Source: Actinoplanes palleronii (GTDB lineage: Bacteria > Actinomycetota > Actinomycetes > Mycobacteriales > Micromonosporaceae). Taken from it: a stretch of DNA of 64,000 bases. Position 1 is the stretch's first letter, and every line of letters starts with the position of its first letter. Shown here in pieces: positions 41,448-50,426 of the stretch. The translations under genes were made by a program, and so were the position numbers. Where the stretch lies: the NCBI RefSeq assembly GCF_016862315.1, contig NZ_BOMS01000058.1, positions 1 through 64,000 on the forward strand, in the 5' to 3' direction. Below the pieces are notes generated by a model. The model made no database searches. It saw nothing but the letters and a program-made list of their open reading frames with translations, and was not told the DNA's origin.

Positions 41448-42447
41448 CCGGCCGATCTTCGTGGTCGGATGTCCGCGCTCCGGCACCACGATGCTGCAGC
41501 TCATGCTGCACGCGCATCCACGGATCGCGCTGCCGCCGGAGACCCGGTTCCTGCTCGAGGCGTACACCGAGCGCAGGACGTTCGGCGACCTGAACGACGC
41601 CGCGAACCGCCGGGCGCTCGGCGCGTTCATCAGCGAGTCCCATCAGTTCGAGGACCTGGGCCTGGACCGCGAGCAGGCGGTCGAGGCGGTGGTCGCCGCG
41701 CCGCCCACGCTGGGCTCGGCGATCGGCACGGTGTTCAAGATGTACTCGGAACGGTTCGGCAAGCCCCGCTGGGGCGACAAGCGCCCGCTCTACCTGCGGC
41801 ACCTGCCGGCCATTCTGCGGCTCTTCCCGGACGCGCAGATCATCAACATCATGCGCGACGGCCGGGACTGCGTGGCCTCCCTCAAGGAGACCCCGTGGAG
41901 CGGCAACGAGTTCGACAAGCTGATCGGGTACTGGACCCAGTCCGCCGACGCCTCGCTGCTCGCCACCCGCCGCTACCCGAAGGACGTCTATCACCAGGTC
42001 CGCTACGAGGACCTGGTCGCCGACCCGGAACCGCACCTGCGCGGCATCTGCGACTTCCTCGAGGAGGACTTCGACCCGGCGATGACCAAGCCGTCCCAGC
42101 TGGCCTCGGTCGCCGTCCCGGAGTACAAGACCTGGCACAAGCTGACCCACCAGGACGTCACCACCGAGCGGGTGCAGAGCTGGCGTTCCCGGCTCACCGA
42201 GGACGAGGTGCGCCAGTGCGAGGCCGAGTTCGGCGACCGGCTGACCTACTTCGGCTACCAGCCGTCGACGCCGGTGCCGCGCAGCGCCCGGATGCGGATC
42301 GGCGCGCGGCTGATCCGGCACCGGCTGCATCCGGCCCGGGCGGCGGCCCGCCAGATCGTCTCGCAGATGCGCCCGGCCGACCCGGAGCCGTCGGTGGCGG
42401 CGTTGCTGACCAGCCGCCAGCGGATCGCCTCAAGATCAAATTCTTGA
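41437..42447 (+). CDS. Sulfotransferase family protein, paralogue 2
   Basis: This 336-residue enzyme is the same length as paralogue 1 when started at GTG 41437, where VSSDRPIFVVGCPRSGTTM aligns with its partner; GTG 41428 would add three residues. The PAPS motifs CPRSGTTML and IMRDGRDCVASL and the shared block RFGKPRWGDKRP are intact. Divergence is concentrated in the C-terminal 50 residues and the acceptor-side loop near residues 150-165, consistent with a different acceptor. A repeat element begins immediately after its stop. Confidence 0.88.
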   Translation: MSSDRPIFVVGCPRSGTTMLQLMLHAHPRIALPPETRFLLEAYTERRTFGDLNDAANRRALGAFISESHQFEDLGLDREQAVEAVVAAPPTLGSAIGTVFKMYSERFGKPRWGDKRPLYLRHLPAILRLFPDAQIINIMRDGRDCVASLKETPWSGNEFDKLIGYWTQSADASLLATRRYPKDVYHQVRYEDLVADPEPHLRGICDFLEEDFDPAMTKPSQLASVAVPEYKTWHKLTHQDVTTERVQSWRSRLTEDEVRQCEAEFGDRLTYFGYQPSTPVPRSARMRIGARLIRHRLHPARAAARQIVSQMRPADPEPSVAALLTSRQRIASRSNS

Positions 42448-42449
42448 CG

Positions 42450-42572
42450 ATCATGTCGTGCGTCCGCTGTGGTGCGGATCGTCGCTCCCGCCGGGACCCC
42501 TGCGGGCTTCGCTGGCCGCTGGCGCGTCCAGAACGCGAAGCCCTCCGGGGCGACGTCCGCGGGTGGTCCCGG
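42450..42572. repeat. About 125-bp repeat element, copy 2
   Basis: Aligns with 15188-15313 over its full length in the same orientation, beginning ATCATGTCGTGCGTCCGCTG and ending GGTCCCGG. It starts three bases after the sulfotransferase stop. Confidence 0.85.
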
Positions 42573-42579
42573 AAACCCT

Positions 42580-42749
42580 GTGTGTGAACTTTCGGTGCGC
42601 AGCGCGCCGAAAGTCCCCACACAGCGGCCGAAGCCGTTGTGTGTGTGAAGTGGGGGTGCGGAGCGCGCCGAAAGTCCCCACGCAGCGCCCGAAGCCGTTG
42701 GGTGTGTGAAGTTGGGGTGCGGAGCGCGCCGAAAGTTCACACGCACGAC
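42580..42749. repeat. Three tandem hairpin repeats of about 60 bp
   Basis: Units at 42580-42638, 42639-42699 and 42700-42749 share GTGTGTGAA, GTGCG-AGCGCGCCGAAAGT and GAAGCCGTTG. In unit 1 ACTTTCGG pairs with CCGAAAGT around the AGCGC-centred loop. The array ends 6 bases from the 3' end of the response regulator gene, so transcripts from either side would carry these hairpins. Confidence 0.8.
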
Positions 42750-42755
42750 TGGGGG

Positions 42756-43394
42756 TCAGCTGACCAGGCGGCGTTCCCAGACCCAGGCGGCGATCTCGAC
42801 CCGGTTCCGGGTGCCGAGCTTGGCGTGCACGCTGCCCAGGTGGGTCTTCACGGTGCCGACCGAGATGAACAGCTCGGCGGCGATCTCCGCGTTGGTCCGT
42901 CCCCGCGCGATCAGCCGCACCACGTCCAGCTCGCGCGGGGAGAGCCCGCCGTCGTCGCCCTGCGGCACCGGGTGCGACAGGTGCTCCAGCAGTCGCACGG
43001 TGATCGACGGGCTGATCAGCGCGTCACCGGACATCGCCGCCCGCACCGCCTCGACCAGCAGCGCCGGCCCGGAGTCCTTGAGCAGGAAACCGGCCGCGCC
43101 GTTGCGCAGCGCCTGGTGCACGTACTCGTCCAGGTCGAAGGTGGTGACCATGACGACCTTGATCGGGTCGGCCACGCCCGGCCCGGCGAGCAGCCGCAGC
43201 GCCTGCAGGCCGTCCATCCGCGGCATCCGGATGTCGAAGAGCGCCACGTCCGGCCGCAGCCGCCGGGCCATCTCGACCGCCTCGACGCCGTCGGCCGCCT
43301 CGCCGACCACCTCCATGTCCGGCTGCGCACCGATGATCATGCCGAATCCGGTCCGGACCAGCGCTTGATCATCAGCGACGAGTACGCGTATCAA
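42756..43394 (-). CDS. NarL/LuxR-family response regulator
   Basis: This 212-residue protein has a receiver domain (residues 1-120, phospho-acceptor Asp in ALFDIRMPRMDG near 54, Thr in VVMVTTF, Lys in FLLKD) and a LuxR helix-turn-helix (LSPRELDVVRLIARGRTNAEIAAELFISVGTVKTHLGSVHAKL). It lies 22 bases downstream of the histidine kinase gene, its evident partner. Confidence 0.93.
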   Translation of the reverse strand: MIRVLVADDQALVRTGFGMIIGAQPDMEVVGEAADGVEAVEMARRLRPDVALFDIRMPRMDGLQALRLLAGPGVADPIKVVMVTTFDLDEYVHQALRNGAAGFLLKDSGPALLVEAVRAAMSGDALISPSITVRLLEHLSHPVPQGDDGGLSPRELDVVRLIARGRTNAEIAAELFISVGTVKTHLGSVHAKLGTRNRVEIAAWVWERRLVS

Positions 43395-43416
43395 CGATCA
43401 CTCCAGGAAGAGGGGC

Positions 43417-44556
43417 TCACAGGGGGAACACCGCGTCGACGACCCAGCCGCCGTCGACGCCCGGCCCGGACACGATCTGCCCGCCCGCCGCGCGGACCCG
43501 CTCGGTCAGGCCGACCAGACCGTACCCCGGCCGGTCGAGGGAGGGGCGTGGCGCCGGGCCGTCGTTCGCCACCCGGATCAGCAGCTGGTCGGTGGCCCGC
43601 CGCACCCAGACGTCCACCGCGTTCGCCTGCGGCGCGTGCTGCCGCACGTTGGTCAGCGCCTCCATCACCACCCGGTACGCCGACGTGGACACCTCGACCG
43701 GCAGCCCGTACGGGTCGCCCTCCAGGTGCAGCCGGGCCGGCGGGCCACCGGCCGCGGTGAACTGCTCGGCGAGCGGGGCCAGCTCGGGCACCCCGGCGAC
43801 CGGGGCGAGCGGCGCGTCCGGTTTCGACTCCGGGTCGCGCAGCACACCCACCATCCGGCGCATCGAGGCCATCGTCTCGGTGCCGGCCTGTTCGATCTGT
43901 TCGAGGGCGAGCATCACCCGCTGCGGGTCCTGCTCGGCGATGAACCGGGCGCCCTGTGCCTGCACCACGATGCCGGTGACGTGGTGGGCGATGAAGTCGT
44001 GCAGGTCGCGGGCGAACTCGGCGCGCTGCTCCGACCGTACCGAATCCAGGGCCCGCTGCCGGTTGCCGGCCATCGTCCGCAAGGCGACGCCGACCCCGAT
44101 GGCGCCGGCCGCGCCGAGCGCCTGGATCAGGCAGAACGTGGCGTAGATGGCGCTGTCACCGGCCCGCAGCGGCATCACGCTGACCGCCGCACCGGTGATC
44201 ACCAGCGCGAGCACGGCCGGGCCGGTCCGGACGTGGCGGGTCACCACGGCGAGCACCACCAGCAGCGCGGCCGACTCGGCCAGCCCCCACAGCCCCTCGT
44301 ACGGGTCGGCGACCCAGATCAGCGCGGTGACGAGCAGCGAGGCGGTGGAGACCACGATCGCGGCGGCCGGCAGCAACCGCGACCCGGGCCGGTAGTGCGG
44401 CAGCCAGACCGCGGCGGCCGCCATCGCGAGCAGCACCTGGACGCCGAGGAGCGGGCTCTGTGCCATGCCGGCGCTGACGTCGATCAGGCCGAGCAACGCC
44501 ATCGCGCCCAGCCCGGCGACCTGCATCGCGCCTACGAGAATGCGGTTCATCGTCAC
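43417..44556 (-). CDS. DesK/NarL-type sensor histidine kinase
   Basis: This 379-residue kinase has about five membrane segments in residues 1-150 without a large external loop, suggesting a membrane-embedded or transporter-linked sensor. The HisKA_3 box EFARDLHDFIAHHVTGIVVQ (catalytic His near 195) is followed by a HATPase domain ending YGLVGLTERVRAAGG. GTG 44556 or ATG 44550 could be the start. It is divergent from a MacB/FtsX-type ABC transporter, a common arrangement in which the kinase controls the transporter. Confidence 0.9.
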   Translation of the reverse strand: MTMNRILVGAMQVAGLGAMALLGLIDVSAGMAQSPLLGVQVLLAMAAAAVWLPHYRPGSRLLPAAAIVVSTASLLVTALIWVADPYEGLWGLAESAALLVVLAVVTRHVRTGPAVLALVITGAAVSVMPLRAGDSAIYATFCLIQALGAAGAIGVGVALRTMAGNRQRALDSVRSEQRAEFARDLHDFIAHHVTGIVVQAQGARFIAEQDPQRVMLALEQIEQAGTETMASMRRMVGVLRDPESKPDAPLAPVAGVPELAPLAEQFTAAGGPPARLHLEGDPYGLPVEVSTSAYRVVMEALTNVRQHAPQANAVDVWVRRATDQLLIRVANDGPAPRPSLDRPGYGLVGLTERVRAAGGQIVSGPGVDGGWVVDAVFPL

Positions 44557-44698
44557 CCAGAGTAGGTGGCCGGGAGGGGTGGACCATCGGCCGAAAGGCA
44601 GATCCGTGGCCGCCGGGACCCTGCCCGCGAGCCGATGTGCGCCCGGACGGGATCGATCAGGATCGTCCCGTCCGGTTCACAGCTTTCTTGGAGCATTC

Positions 44699-45466
44699 AT
44701 GCAGACGCATTCCGCACCCCCGACCGGCCGGGACGCCCTGGCGGCGGTCGCGGCCGTCGACCTGGTGAAGGTGTACGGCGCCGGCGACACCGCGGTCCGC
44801 GCCCTGGACGGGGTGACGGTCGGCTTCGAGCGCGCCCGGTTCACCGCCATCATGGGCCCGTCCGGGTCCGGCAAGTCCACCCTGATGCACTGCCTGGCCG
44901 GGCTGGACACCGCGACCTCCGGTCAGGTGCTGCTCGGCGGCAGCGACCTGACCAAGCAGTCCGACAAGGTGCTCACCAAGGTGCGCCGGGAGCGGATCGG
45001 CTTCGTCTTCCAGTCGTTCAACCTGCTCCCGCAGCTCACCGCGGAACGCAACATCACCCTGCCGCTCGACCTCGGCGGCCGCAAGCCGGACGCCGAGCTG
45101 CTGGACCGGCTGGTCACCACGCTCGGGCTGGGCGGCCGGCTCGGCCACCTGCCCAGCGAGCTCTCCGGCGGCCAGCAGCAGCGGGTCGCGCTGGCCCGGG
45201 CCCTGGTGTCGCGGCCCGAGGTGCTCTTCGCCGACGAGCCGACCGGCAACCTGGACTCCCGGTCCGGCGCCGAGGTGCTCGGCCTGCTGCGCACCTCGGC
45301 CCGGGAGCTGGGCCAGACCGTGGTGATGGTGACCCACGACGCCGGCGCGGCCGCGTACGCCGACCGGGTCGTGCTGCTCGCCGACGGGCAGCTGGCCGGC
45401 GAGATCCACCAGCCGTCGATCGCCTCGGTGACCGACGCCCTGCAGTCGCTGGCGGCCGCCCGGTGA
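44699..45466 (+). CDS. ABC transporter ATP-binding protein (MacB/LolD type)
   Basis: This 255-residue ATPase has Walker A GPSGSGKST, Q-loop FVFQSFNLLPQLTA, signature LSGGQQQRVALARALV, Walker B VLFADEPTGNLDS (the TGNLD extension marks the MacB/LolD group) and H-loop MVTHDAGAA. The start at ATG 44699 follows TTGGAG. Its stop overlaps the permease start (GTGA). Confidence 0.92.
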   Translation: MQTHSAPPTGRDALAAVAAVDLVKVYGAGDTAVRALDGVTVGFERARFTAIMGPSGSGKSTLMHCLAGLDTATSGQVLLGGSDLTKQSDKVLTKVRRERIGFVFQSFNLLPQLTAERNITLPLDLGGRKPDAELLDRLVTTLGLGGRLGHLPSELSGGQQQRVALARALVSRPEVLFADEPTGNLDSRSGAEVLGLLRTSARELGQTVVMVTHDAGAAAYADRVVLLADGQLAGEIHQPSIASVTDALQSLAAAR

Positions 45467-47982
45467 ACACGGTCCTGCGTACCCAGCTCGCCGGCGTCTC
45501 CCGGCGCCCGGCCCGGATGCTGCTGACCGGCCTGGCCGTCCTGGTCGCCTCGTTCGTCGTCTACGCCACCGTGCTGGCCCAGCAGATCACCGAGCGCAGT
45601 GTGCTCGACGGGCTCAGCGGCACCCCGGCGGCCGTCGACCTGGTGGTCCGCGAGGGGACCATCACCGCCAAGGACCTCGCCGCGGTCACCGCGGTGCCGG
45701 GCGTCTCCCGCACCTCGGCCCTGGCCCAGATCGGCGTCCAGTACGGCGGGCAGTACCTGAACGTCACCGCGGATCCGGGCAGCGGGCCACTCTCGCTGGT
45801 CACGGTCACGTCGGGGCGGTACCCGAGCGCGGCCGACGAGATCGCGGTGACCCCCCGGACCGTGCAGCTGCTCGGCCTGAACGTCGGCTCCACCGCCGCG
45901 GTCGACCCGGGGAGCGAGACCGGGAAGCCCGGGAAGAAGGTCACCCTCAGGGTGGTCGGTGTGGTCGCGCCGCCGCAGGACTTCGGCTACGACACGTACG
46001 CGCCGAGCGCCACCGTCTTCGCGCTCAGCGGTCAGCCGTACATCCAGCAGATCGACATCGACCTGGACGCCGGCGCGGACGGTGACCAGGCACGGACCCG
46101 GATCGACCAGATCTTCGCGCCGGTGAAGGCCGACGAGCGACCGCACGTGGCCACGGGGGCCGACGTGCGGCTCGAGGAGGCGCGGTCCTCCGCCGACCAG
46201 ATCGACCAGGTGTTCGCCGTGGTCGCGATGTTCGTCGCGATCGCCGTCGCGGCGGCCGGCCTGATCGCCGCCAGCACGTTCCGGATCGTCTTCGCCCAGC
46301 GGATGCGCCAGCTGGCCCTGCTCCGCGCGGTCGGCGCCGGCCGGGGTGCGATGTTCCGTGCGCTGGCCACCGAGGGCGCGCTGACCGGACTGGTCACCGG
46401 CACGGTCGGGGTGCTCGCCGCCCTCGCCGCCGGGCAGCTGGTCCCGCTGGCGCTGCGCGGGCTCGGCTGGAAGGTGCTGTCGCCGGGCGTGCCGGTGCTC
46501 CCGGCGCTCGGCACCGTCCTGCTGGCCGTGGTGATGACCGTGCTGTCGGTGCTCGCCCCGGCGGTCTCCGCGTCCCGGGTCGCACCCCTGGAGGCGTTGC
46601 GGGCCGCGGCCGGCACCGGCGCGCGGACCGGGATCGGCGCGCTGCGCTGGGTCGCCGGGCTGCTGCCGCTGGCCGCCGCGCTGCTGCTGGCCGGGTACGT
46701 CTACACCAACCTGCCCGGCCCGGACGAGCAGAACTACGACGCGCAGACGATGCTGCTGGCCGTGGTCGCCTCCGGCGCGCTGGCGTTCGTCGCCCTGATC
46801 GCGCTCGGCCCGGTGCTGGTCCGGCCGGTCCTGGCGGTCTTCGGCTGGCCGCTGCGCCGGCTCGGCCCGGTCGGCCGGCTGGCGATCGGCGGGGTGGGTG
46901 GCAGTGCCCGCCGGGCCGCGGCGGTGTCGGTGGTGGTCGCGCTGGGTGTGACGCTGGTGGCCGGTGTGCTGGTCGGCGGCGCCTCGATCCGGGTGCTCGG
47001 CGACCGGGAGCTGGCCGCGTCCGCCCCGGCCGACTTCGAGCTGACCGGCGGTCAGGGCAGCACCCTGCCGGCCGGCTTCCTGGACCGGGCGAAGGCCGCG
47101 AAGGAGCTGACCCGGGTCACGCCGTACCGGCGGATCGAGGCGAAGATCCCGGACTTCGACGGGGTGCCGGTGACCGATCTGGACATGGCCGCTCTGCCCC
47201 GGCTGGTCGATCTGGACTTCCGGACCGGCTCGCTGGCCGACCTCGGCCCGGGCAAGGTGGTGGTCGCCGGCTGGATCTCGGAGATGGCCGGCCTCGGCGT
47301 CGGTGACACCGTCCAGGTGGACAACAAGGGCAAGAAGGTCACGCTCACCGTGGCCGCGGTGCTCGGCGACGACGGGCCGCTGCACAGCGGGTTGCTGGTC
47401 ACCCCGGCCGACCTGACCGCGTTGGGGGCCGGCACCGCGTACTCCGGTCTGCTCGCCGACGCGGCGACCGACGGGGACACCGGGCGTACCGAGGGGCTGC
47501 GGGCGATGCGCGCGGTCGGTGGCGGGCAGTCCGACTACACCGTGGACGTGCTGGCCGACCAGCGTGACCAGGTCGCCTCGTCGCTGACCGCGTTGCTCGG
47601 CATCGCGCTCGGGCTGATCGGCCTGACCGTGCTGATCGCCGTGGTCGGGGTGGGCGCCACCACCGCCCTGTCGGTGGTCGAGCGGGTCCGCGAGTCGGGG
47701 CTGCTCCGGGCGATCGGGATGTCCCGCGGTGGCCTGCGCGCCATGCTCACCGCCGAGTCCGCCCTGTACGGCGTGATCGGCGCGGTGCTCGGCCTGCTGC
47801 TCGGCGTCCCGTACGCCTGGTTGGCCCTGCAGGCGATCGGCGTGAACGCGCCGCTCGCGGTGCCGGTGTGGCAGCTGGCCGCGGCGTTCCTGATCCTGGT
47901 CGGACTGACCGCCCTGGCCGGTGTCCTGCCGGCCCGGCGGGCGGCCCGGGTCAGCCCGGTGACGGCACTGGGCACCGAGTGA
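45463..47982 (+). CDS. FtsX-family ABC transporter permease
   Basis: This 839-residue membrane protein starts at GTG 45463 within the ATPase stop. The layout is a first membrane segment (about 18-40), a large extracytoplasmic domain, three segments of one FtsX core (about 245-375), further segments, a second external domain (about 510-690) and a final FtsX core (LGIALGLIGLTVLIAVVGVGATTALSVVERVRESGLLRAIGMSRGGLR). Two FtsX repeats in one chain are typical of actinobacterial exporters of peptides or lipids. With the ATPase it would form a mechanotransmission-type transporter rather than a classical importer. Confidence 0.9.
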   Translation: MNTVLRTQLAGVSRRPARMLLTGLAVLVASFVVYATVLAQQITERSVLDGLSGTPAAVDLVVREGTITAKDLAAVTAVPGVSRTSALAQIGVQYGGQYLNVTADPGSGPLSLVTVTSGRYPSAADEIAVTPRTVQLLGLNVGSTAAVDPGSETGKPGKKVTLRVVGVVAPPQDFGYDTYAPSATVFALSGQPYIQQIDIDLDAGADGDQARTRIDQIFAPVKADERPHVATGADVRLEEARSSADQIDQVFAVVAMFVAIAVAAAGLIAASTFRIVFAQRMRQLALLRAVGAGRGAMFRALATEGALTGLVTGTVGVLAALAAGQLVPLALRGLGWKVLSPGVPVLPALGTVLLAVVMTVLSVLAPAVSASRVAPLEALRAAAGTGARTGIGALRWVAGLLPLAAALLLAGYVYTNLPGPDEQNYDAQTMLLAVVASGALAFVALIALGPVLVRPVLAVFGWPLRRLGPVGRLAIGGVGGSARRAAAVSVVVALGVTLVAGVLVGGASIRVLGDRELAASAPADFELTGGQGSTLPAGFLDRAKAAKELTRVTPYRRIEAKIPDFDGVPVTDLDMAALPRLVDLDFRTGSLADLGPGKVVVAGWISEMAGLGVGDTVQVDNKGKKVTLTVAAVLGDDGPLHSGLLVTPADLTALGAGTAYSGLLADAATDGDTGRTEGLRAMRAVGGGQSDYTVDVLADQRDQVASSLTALLGIALGLIGLTVLIAVVGVGATTALSVVERVRESGLLRAIGMSRGGLRAMLTAESALYGVIGAVLGLLLGVPYAWLALQAIGVNAPLAVPVWQLAAAFLILVGLTALAGVLPARRAARVSPVTALGTE

Positions 47983-47987
47983 CAAAC

Positions 47988-48015
47988 CCGGACCCCGCCG
48001 CGCGGCGGGGTCCGG
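47988..48015. terminator. Terminator after the FtsX permease gene
   Basis: CCGGACCCCGCCG and CGGCGGGGTCCGG pair perfectly around two bases, beginning 6 bases past the stop. Confidence 0.75.
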
Positions 48016-48058
48016 TACATTCACCGCCGCAAGATTCTTTGAACATGCGGGGGCGTGG

Positions 48059-50422
48059 ATGAAACGGCGTGCAACGATCGGGATCGGCGCGGCGGTGGCG
48101 GTCCTCGCCGCCGCCGGTGGGGTCGCGGCGCTGACCCTGCCGTCCGGCCCGGCCACCGGCAGCAGCTCCGGCGAGGACGTCACGATCGCCGCCGGCAGCA
48201 TCCCGCCGGACCCGGCCGCGACGCCACCCGACGTGCACGCCGAGATCGACTCGCTGGACCTGGCCGCGTCCGGCGGCGCCGCCGAGCTGCCGCAGCGCTC
48301 CACCCGCCGGTTCAGCATGGTCAGCGTGTCCTGGGACGACCCGGCCGACGCGCCGCAGGGCCGGATCGAGGTCCGCGCCCGCAGTGCCAAGAGCGGGAAG
48401 TGGTCCGGCTGGCAGGCCCTCGGCGTGGCCGAGGCGGCCGCGGACCGGCCGGACGAGGCGGCCCGCGCCCACGGCGCCACCGATCCGATCTGGACCGGCC
48501 GCTCCGACGGGGTGGCCGCCCGGATCGCCGGCGGTCGCCTCCCGGCCGCCCTCAAGGTCAACCTGATCGACCCGGACGCCCGCAGCGGCGGTCAGGGCGG
48601 CGGCGCAGAGGACCCGAGCGCGTCGCCGAGCGCGCCGGAGCCGTCGGACCCGGTGGAGGAGGAGAGCCCGGAGCCGACCAATCCGCCGGTCTCCGAGCTG
48701 CCCACCGCACCGACCACCGCGCCGGTGCCGAGCGACACCCCGGACGCACCGCAGACCACCCAGCCGGTGACCACCACGCCGTCGGCGGTGCCGTCGGTCA
48801 CCACGAAGCCTCCGACCAGCAGCACCACCGCGCCGTCGACCGTGCCGACCTCCGCGGTCCCGGTGCCGACCTCCACGGTCCCGGTCAAGGCGCAGCTGCC
48901 GCCGTACGTCTCCCGGGCCGGCTGGAAGGCGAACGAGGCCCTGGTCACCTACGCCATGGACGTGGCCAGCCAGGCGAAGCTGGTCTGGGTGCACCACACC
49001 GGTTTCGGCAACTCCTACACCTGTGCCGACTCGGCGTCGGTGATCCGCGGCATCCAGGTCAACGACATCAAGGTCAAGGAGCTGTCCGACCTGGGGTACA
49101 ACTTCGTGGTCGACCAGTGCGGCACGCTCTTCGAGGGTCGCAAGGGCGGTGTCACCAAGGCGGTGATCGGCGCGCACGCGGTCGGGTTCAACACCGGCTC
49201 GATCGGGATCGCGCTGCTCGGCGACTACACCACGGCCAAGCCCAGCACCGCGGCGCTGACCACGATCGCGCAGGTCGCGGCGGCCCGGCTGGGGGCGTAC
49301 GGCTACAACCCGGCCAGCACCACGACGATGACCGAGGGTGTCGACGGCCGGATCTGGCCGGCCGGTACGAGCGTCACGTTCCCGCGGATCGCCGGTCACC
49401 AGGACGGCCAGAAGGCCTGGACCGATCAGAAGGCCGGCAAGTGGGGCTACCTGACCGAGTGCCCCGGCGTGAACCTCTCCCCGCAGCTGGACACCATCCG
49501 GATCCTCTCGCAGCGGATGATCACCGGGCTGACCGCGACCTCGCTGGCCGGCGGGATCTCGGTGGGCGGCGTCTTCTACGTCCGCACCGCCGCGACGATC
49601 AACTGGTCGGTCGCCACGGCGTCCGCGTCGATCGCGACGTTCGAGGTGCTGCGGGACGGCAAGGTGGCAGCCACCCTGCCCGGCACCGCCCGCACCGCGA
49701 AACTCACGCTCACCCCGGGCACGCACACCGTCCAGGTGCGCGCCACGCACACCTCCGGCGCGACCGGGGTGACCGGGGCGTACAAGATCGTCGCGGACGT
49801 GACCGCGCCCGGGCTCAGCGGGCCGTCGCCCTACCTGCGCGCCGGCACCTACTCGACCACGTCCGTACCGGTCACCGTGCTCTACAAGGCGACCGACAAC
49901 GCCAGGGTCTACACGGTCACCGCGGCCAAGCCGTCGAAGGCGAACCTGGCGCCGGCCGGGACCAGCTGGTACACCAGCGTGCGGCCGGGCGTGACCACCG
50001 CCTACGCGCTGACCGTGCGGGACGTGGCCGGCAACACCCGGACCACCAGCGTCACCCGTAAGGTCACCGTGCTGCCGGAGACCAAGGCCAAGCGCGGCGG
50101 CACCTGGGCCACGCGGTCGTCGGGCAGTCACCTCAGCGGCAAGGCGCTCGCCGCGACGAAGAAGAACGCCAAGCTGACGTACGCCTTCACCGGCCGGTCG
50201 GCGGCGCTGCTCTTCTCCCGCGGCTCACAGACCGGCAAGGCGTACGTCTACCTGGACGGCAAGAAGATCGCCACCATCGACACCAAGGCGAGCGGCACCA
50301 AGTATCGCCAGGCGGTGTGGGTCAAGGCGCTGACCCCGGGCAAGCACACCGTGGCGGTCGTCGTCGCGGGCACCAGCGGCCGCCCGGCCGTGGTCTCCGA
50401 CGGCCTGGCGTACGTGAACTGA
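48059..50422 (+). CDS. Secreted PGRP/Amidase_2-type N-acetylmuramoyl-L-alanine amidase
   Basis: This 787-residue protein has a signal peptide (about residues 1-27), an N-terminal beta domain (about 60-165), and a long Pro/Thr/Ser/Glu linker (about 180-280). The catalytic PGRP domain (about 285-480) has zinc ligands His in WVHHTGFGNSYTC, His in GHQDGQ and Cys in ECPG, plus GYNFVVDQCGTLFEGRKGG and GAHAVGFNTGSIGIALLG. About 300 residues of beta-sandwich repeats follow, probably wall or glycan binding. It should cleave the amide bond between MurNAc and the stem peptide. It is convergent with the chemosensory operon. Confidence 0.92.
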   Translation: MKRRATIGIGAAVAVLAAAGGVAALTLPSGPATGSSSGEDVTIAAGSIPPDPAATPPDVHAEIDSLDLAASGGAAELPQRSTRRFSMVSVSWDDPADAPQGRIEVRARSAKSGKWSGWQALGVAEAAADRPDEAARAHGATDPIWTGRSDGVAARIAGGRLPAALKVNLIDPDARSGGQGGGAEDPSASPSAPEPSDPVEEESPEPTNPPVSELPTAPTTAPVPSDTPDAPQTTQPVTTTPSAVPSVTTKPPTSSTTAPSTVPTSAVPVPTSTVPVKAQLPPYVSRAGWKANEALVTYAMDVASQAKLVWVHHTGFGNSYTCADSASVIRGIQVNDIKVKELSDLGYNFVVDQCGTLFEGRKGGVTKAVIGAHAVGFNTGSIGIALLGDYTTAKPSTAALTTIAQVAAARLGAYGYNPASTTTMTEGVDGRIWPAGTSVTFPRIAGHQDGQKAWTDQKAGKWGYLTECPGVNLSPQLDTIRILSQRMITGLTATSLAGGISVGGVFYVRTAATINWSVATASASIATFEVLRDGKVAATLPGTARTAKLTLTPGTHTVQVRATHTSGATGVTGAYKIVADVTAPGLSGPSPYLRAGTYSTTSVPVTVLYKATDNARVYTVTAAKPSKANLAPAGTSWYTSVRPGVTTAYALTVRDVAGNTRTTSVTRKVTVLPETKAKRGGTWATRSSGSHLSGKALAATKKNAKLTYAFTGRSAALLFSRGSQTGKAYVYLDGKKIATIDTKASGTKYRQAVWVKALTPGKHTVAVVVAGTSGRPAVVSDGLAYVN

Positions 50423-50426
50423 GCGC

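Larger units (their letters stand above)
42448..42755. other. Intergenic repeat region
   Basis: This 308-base gap between convergent genes is almost wholly repeat: one about 125-bp element followed by three tandem hairpin units. No gene is supported. Confidence 0.8.

Noticed and set aside
44923..48561. Very long minus-strand open frame (over 1200 codons) antisense to the FtsX permease and amidase genes
   Set aside because: It is a composition artefact of very high GC. The translation is Gly/Arg/Gln-rich with no domains, while the plus strand encodes clear ABC permease and amidase motifs.
47951..50131. Long minus-strand open frame antisense to the amidase gene
   Set aside because: Arg/Gly-rich shadow; the amidase on the other strand has a full set of zinc ligands.
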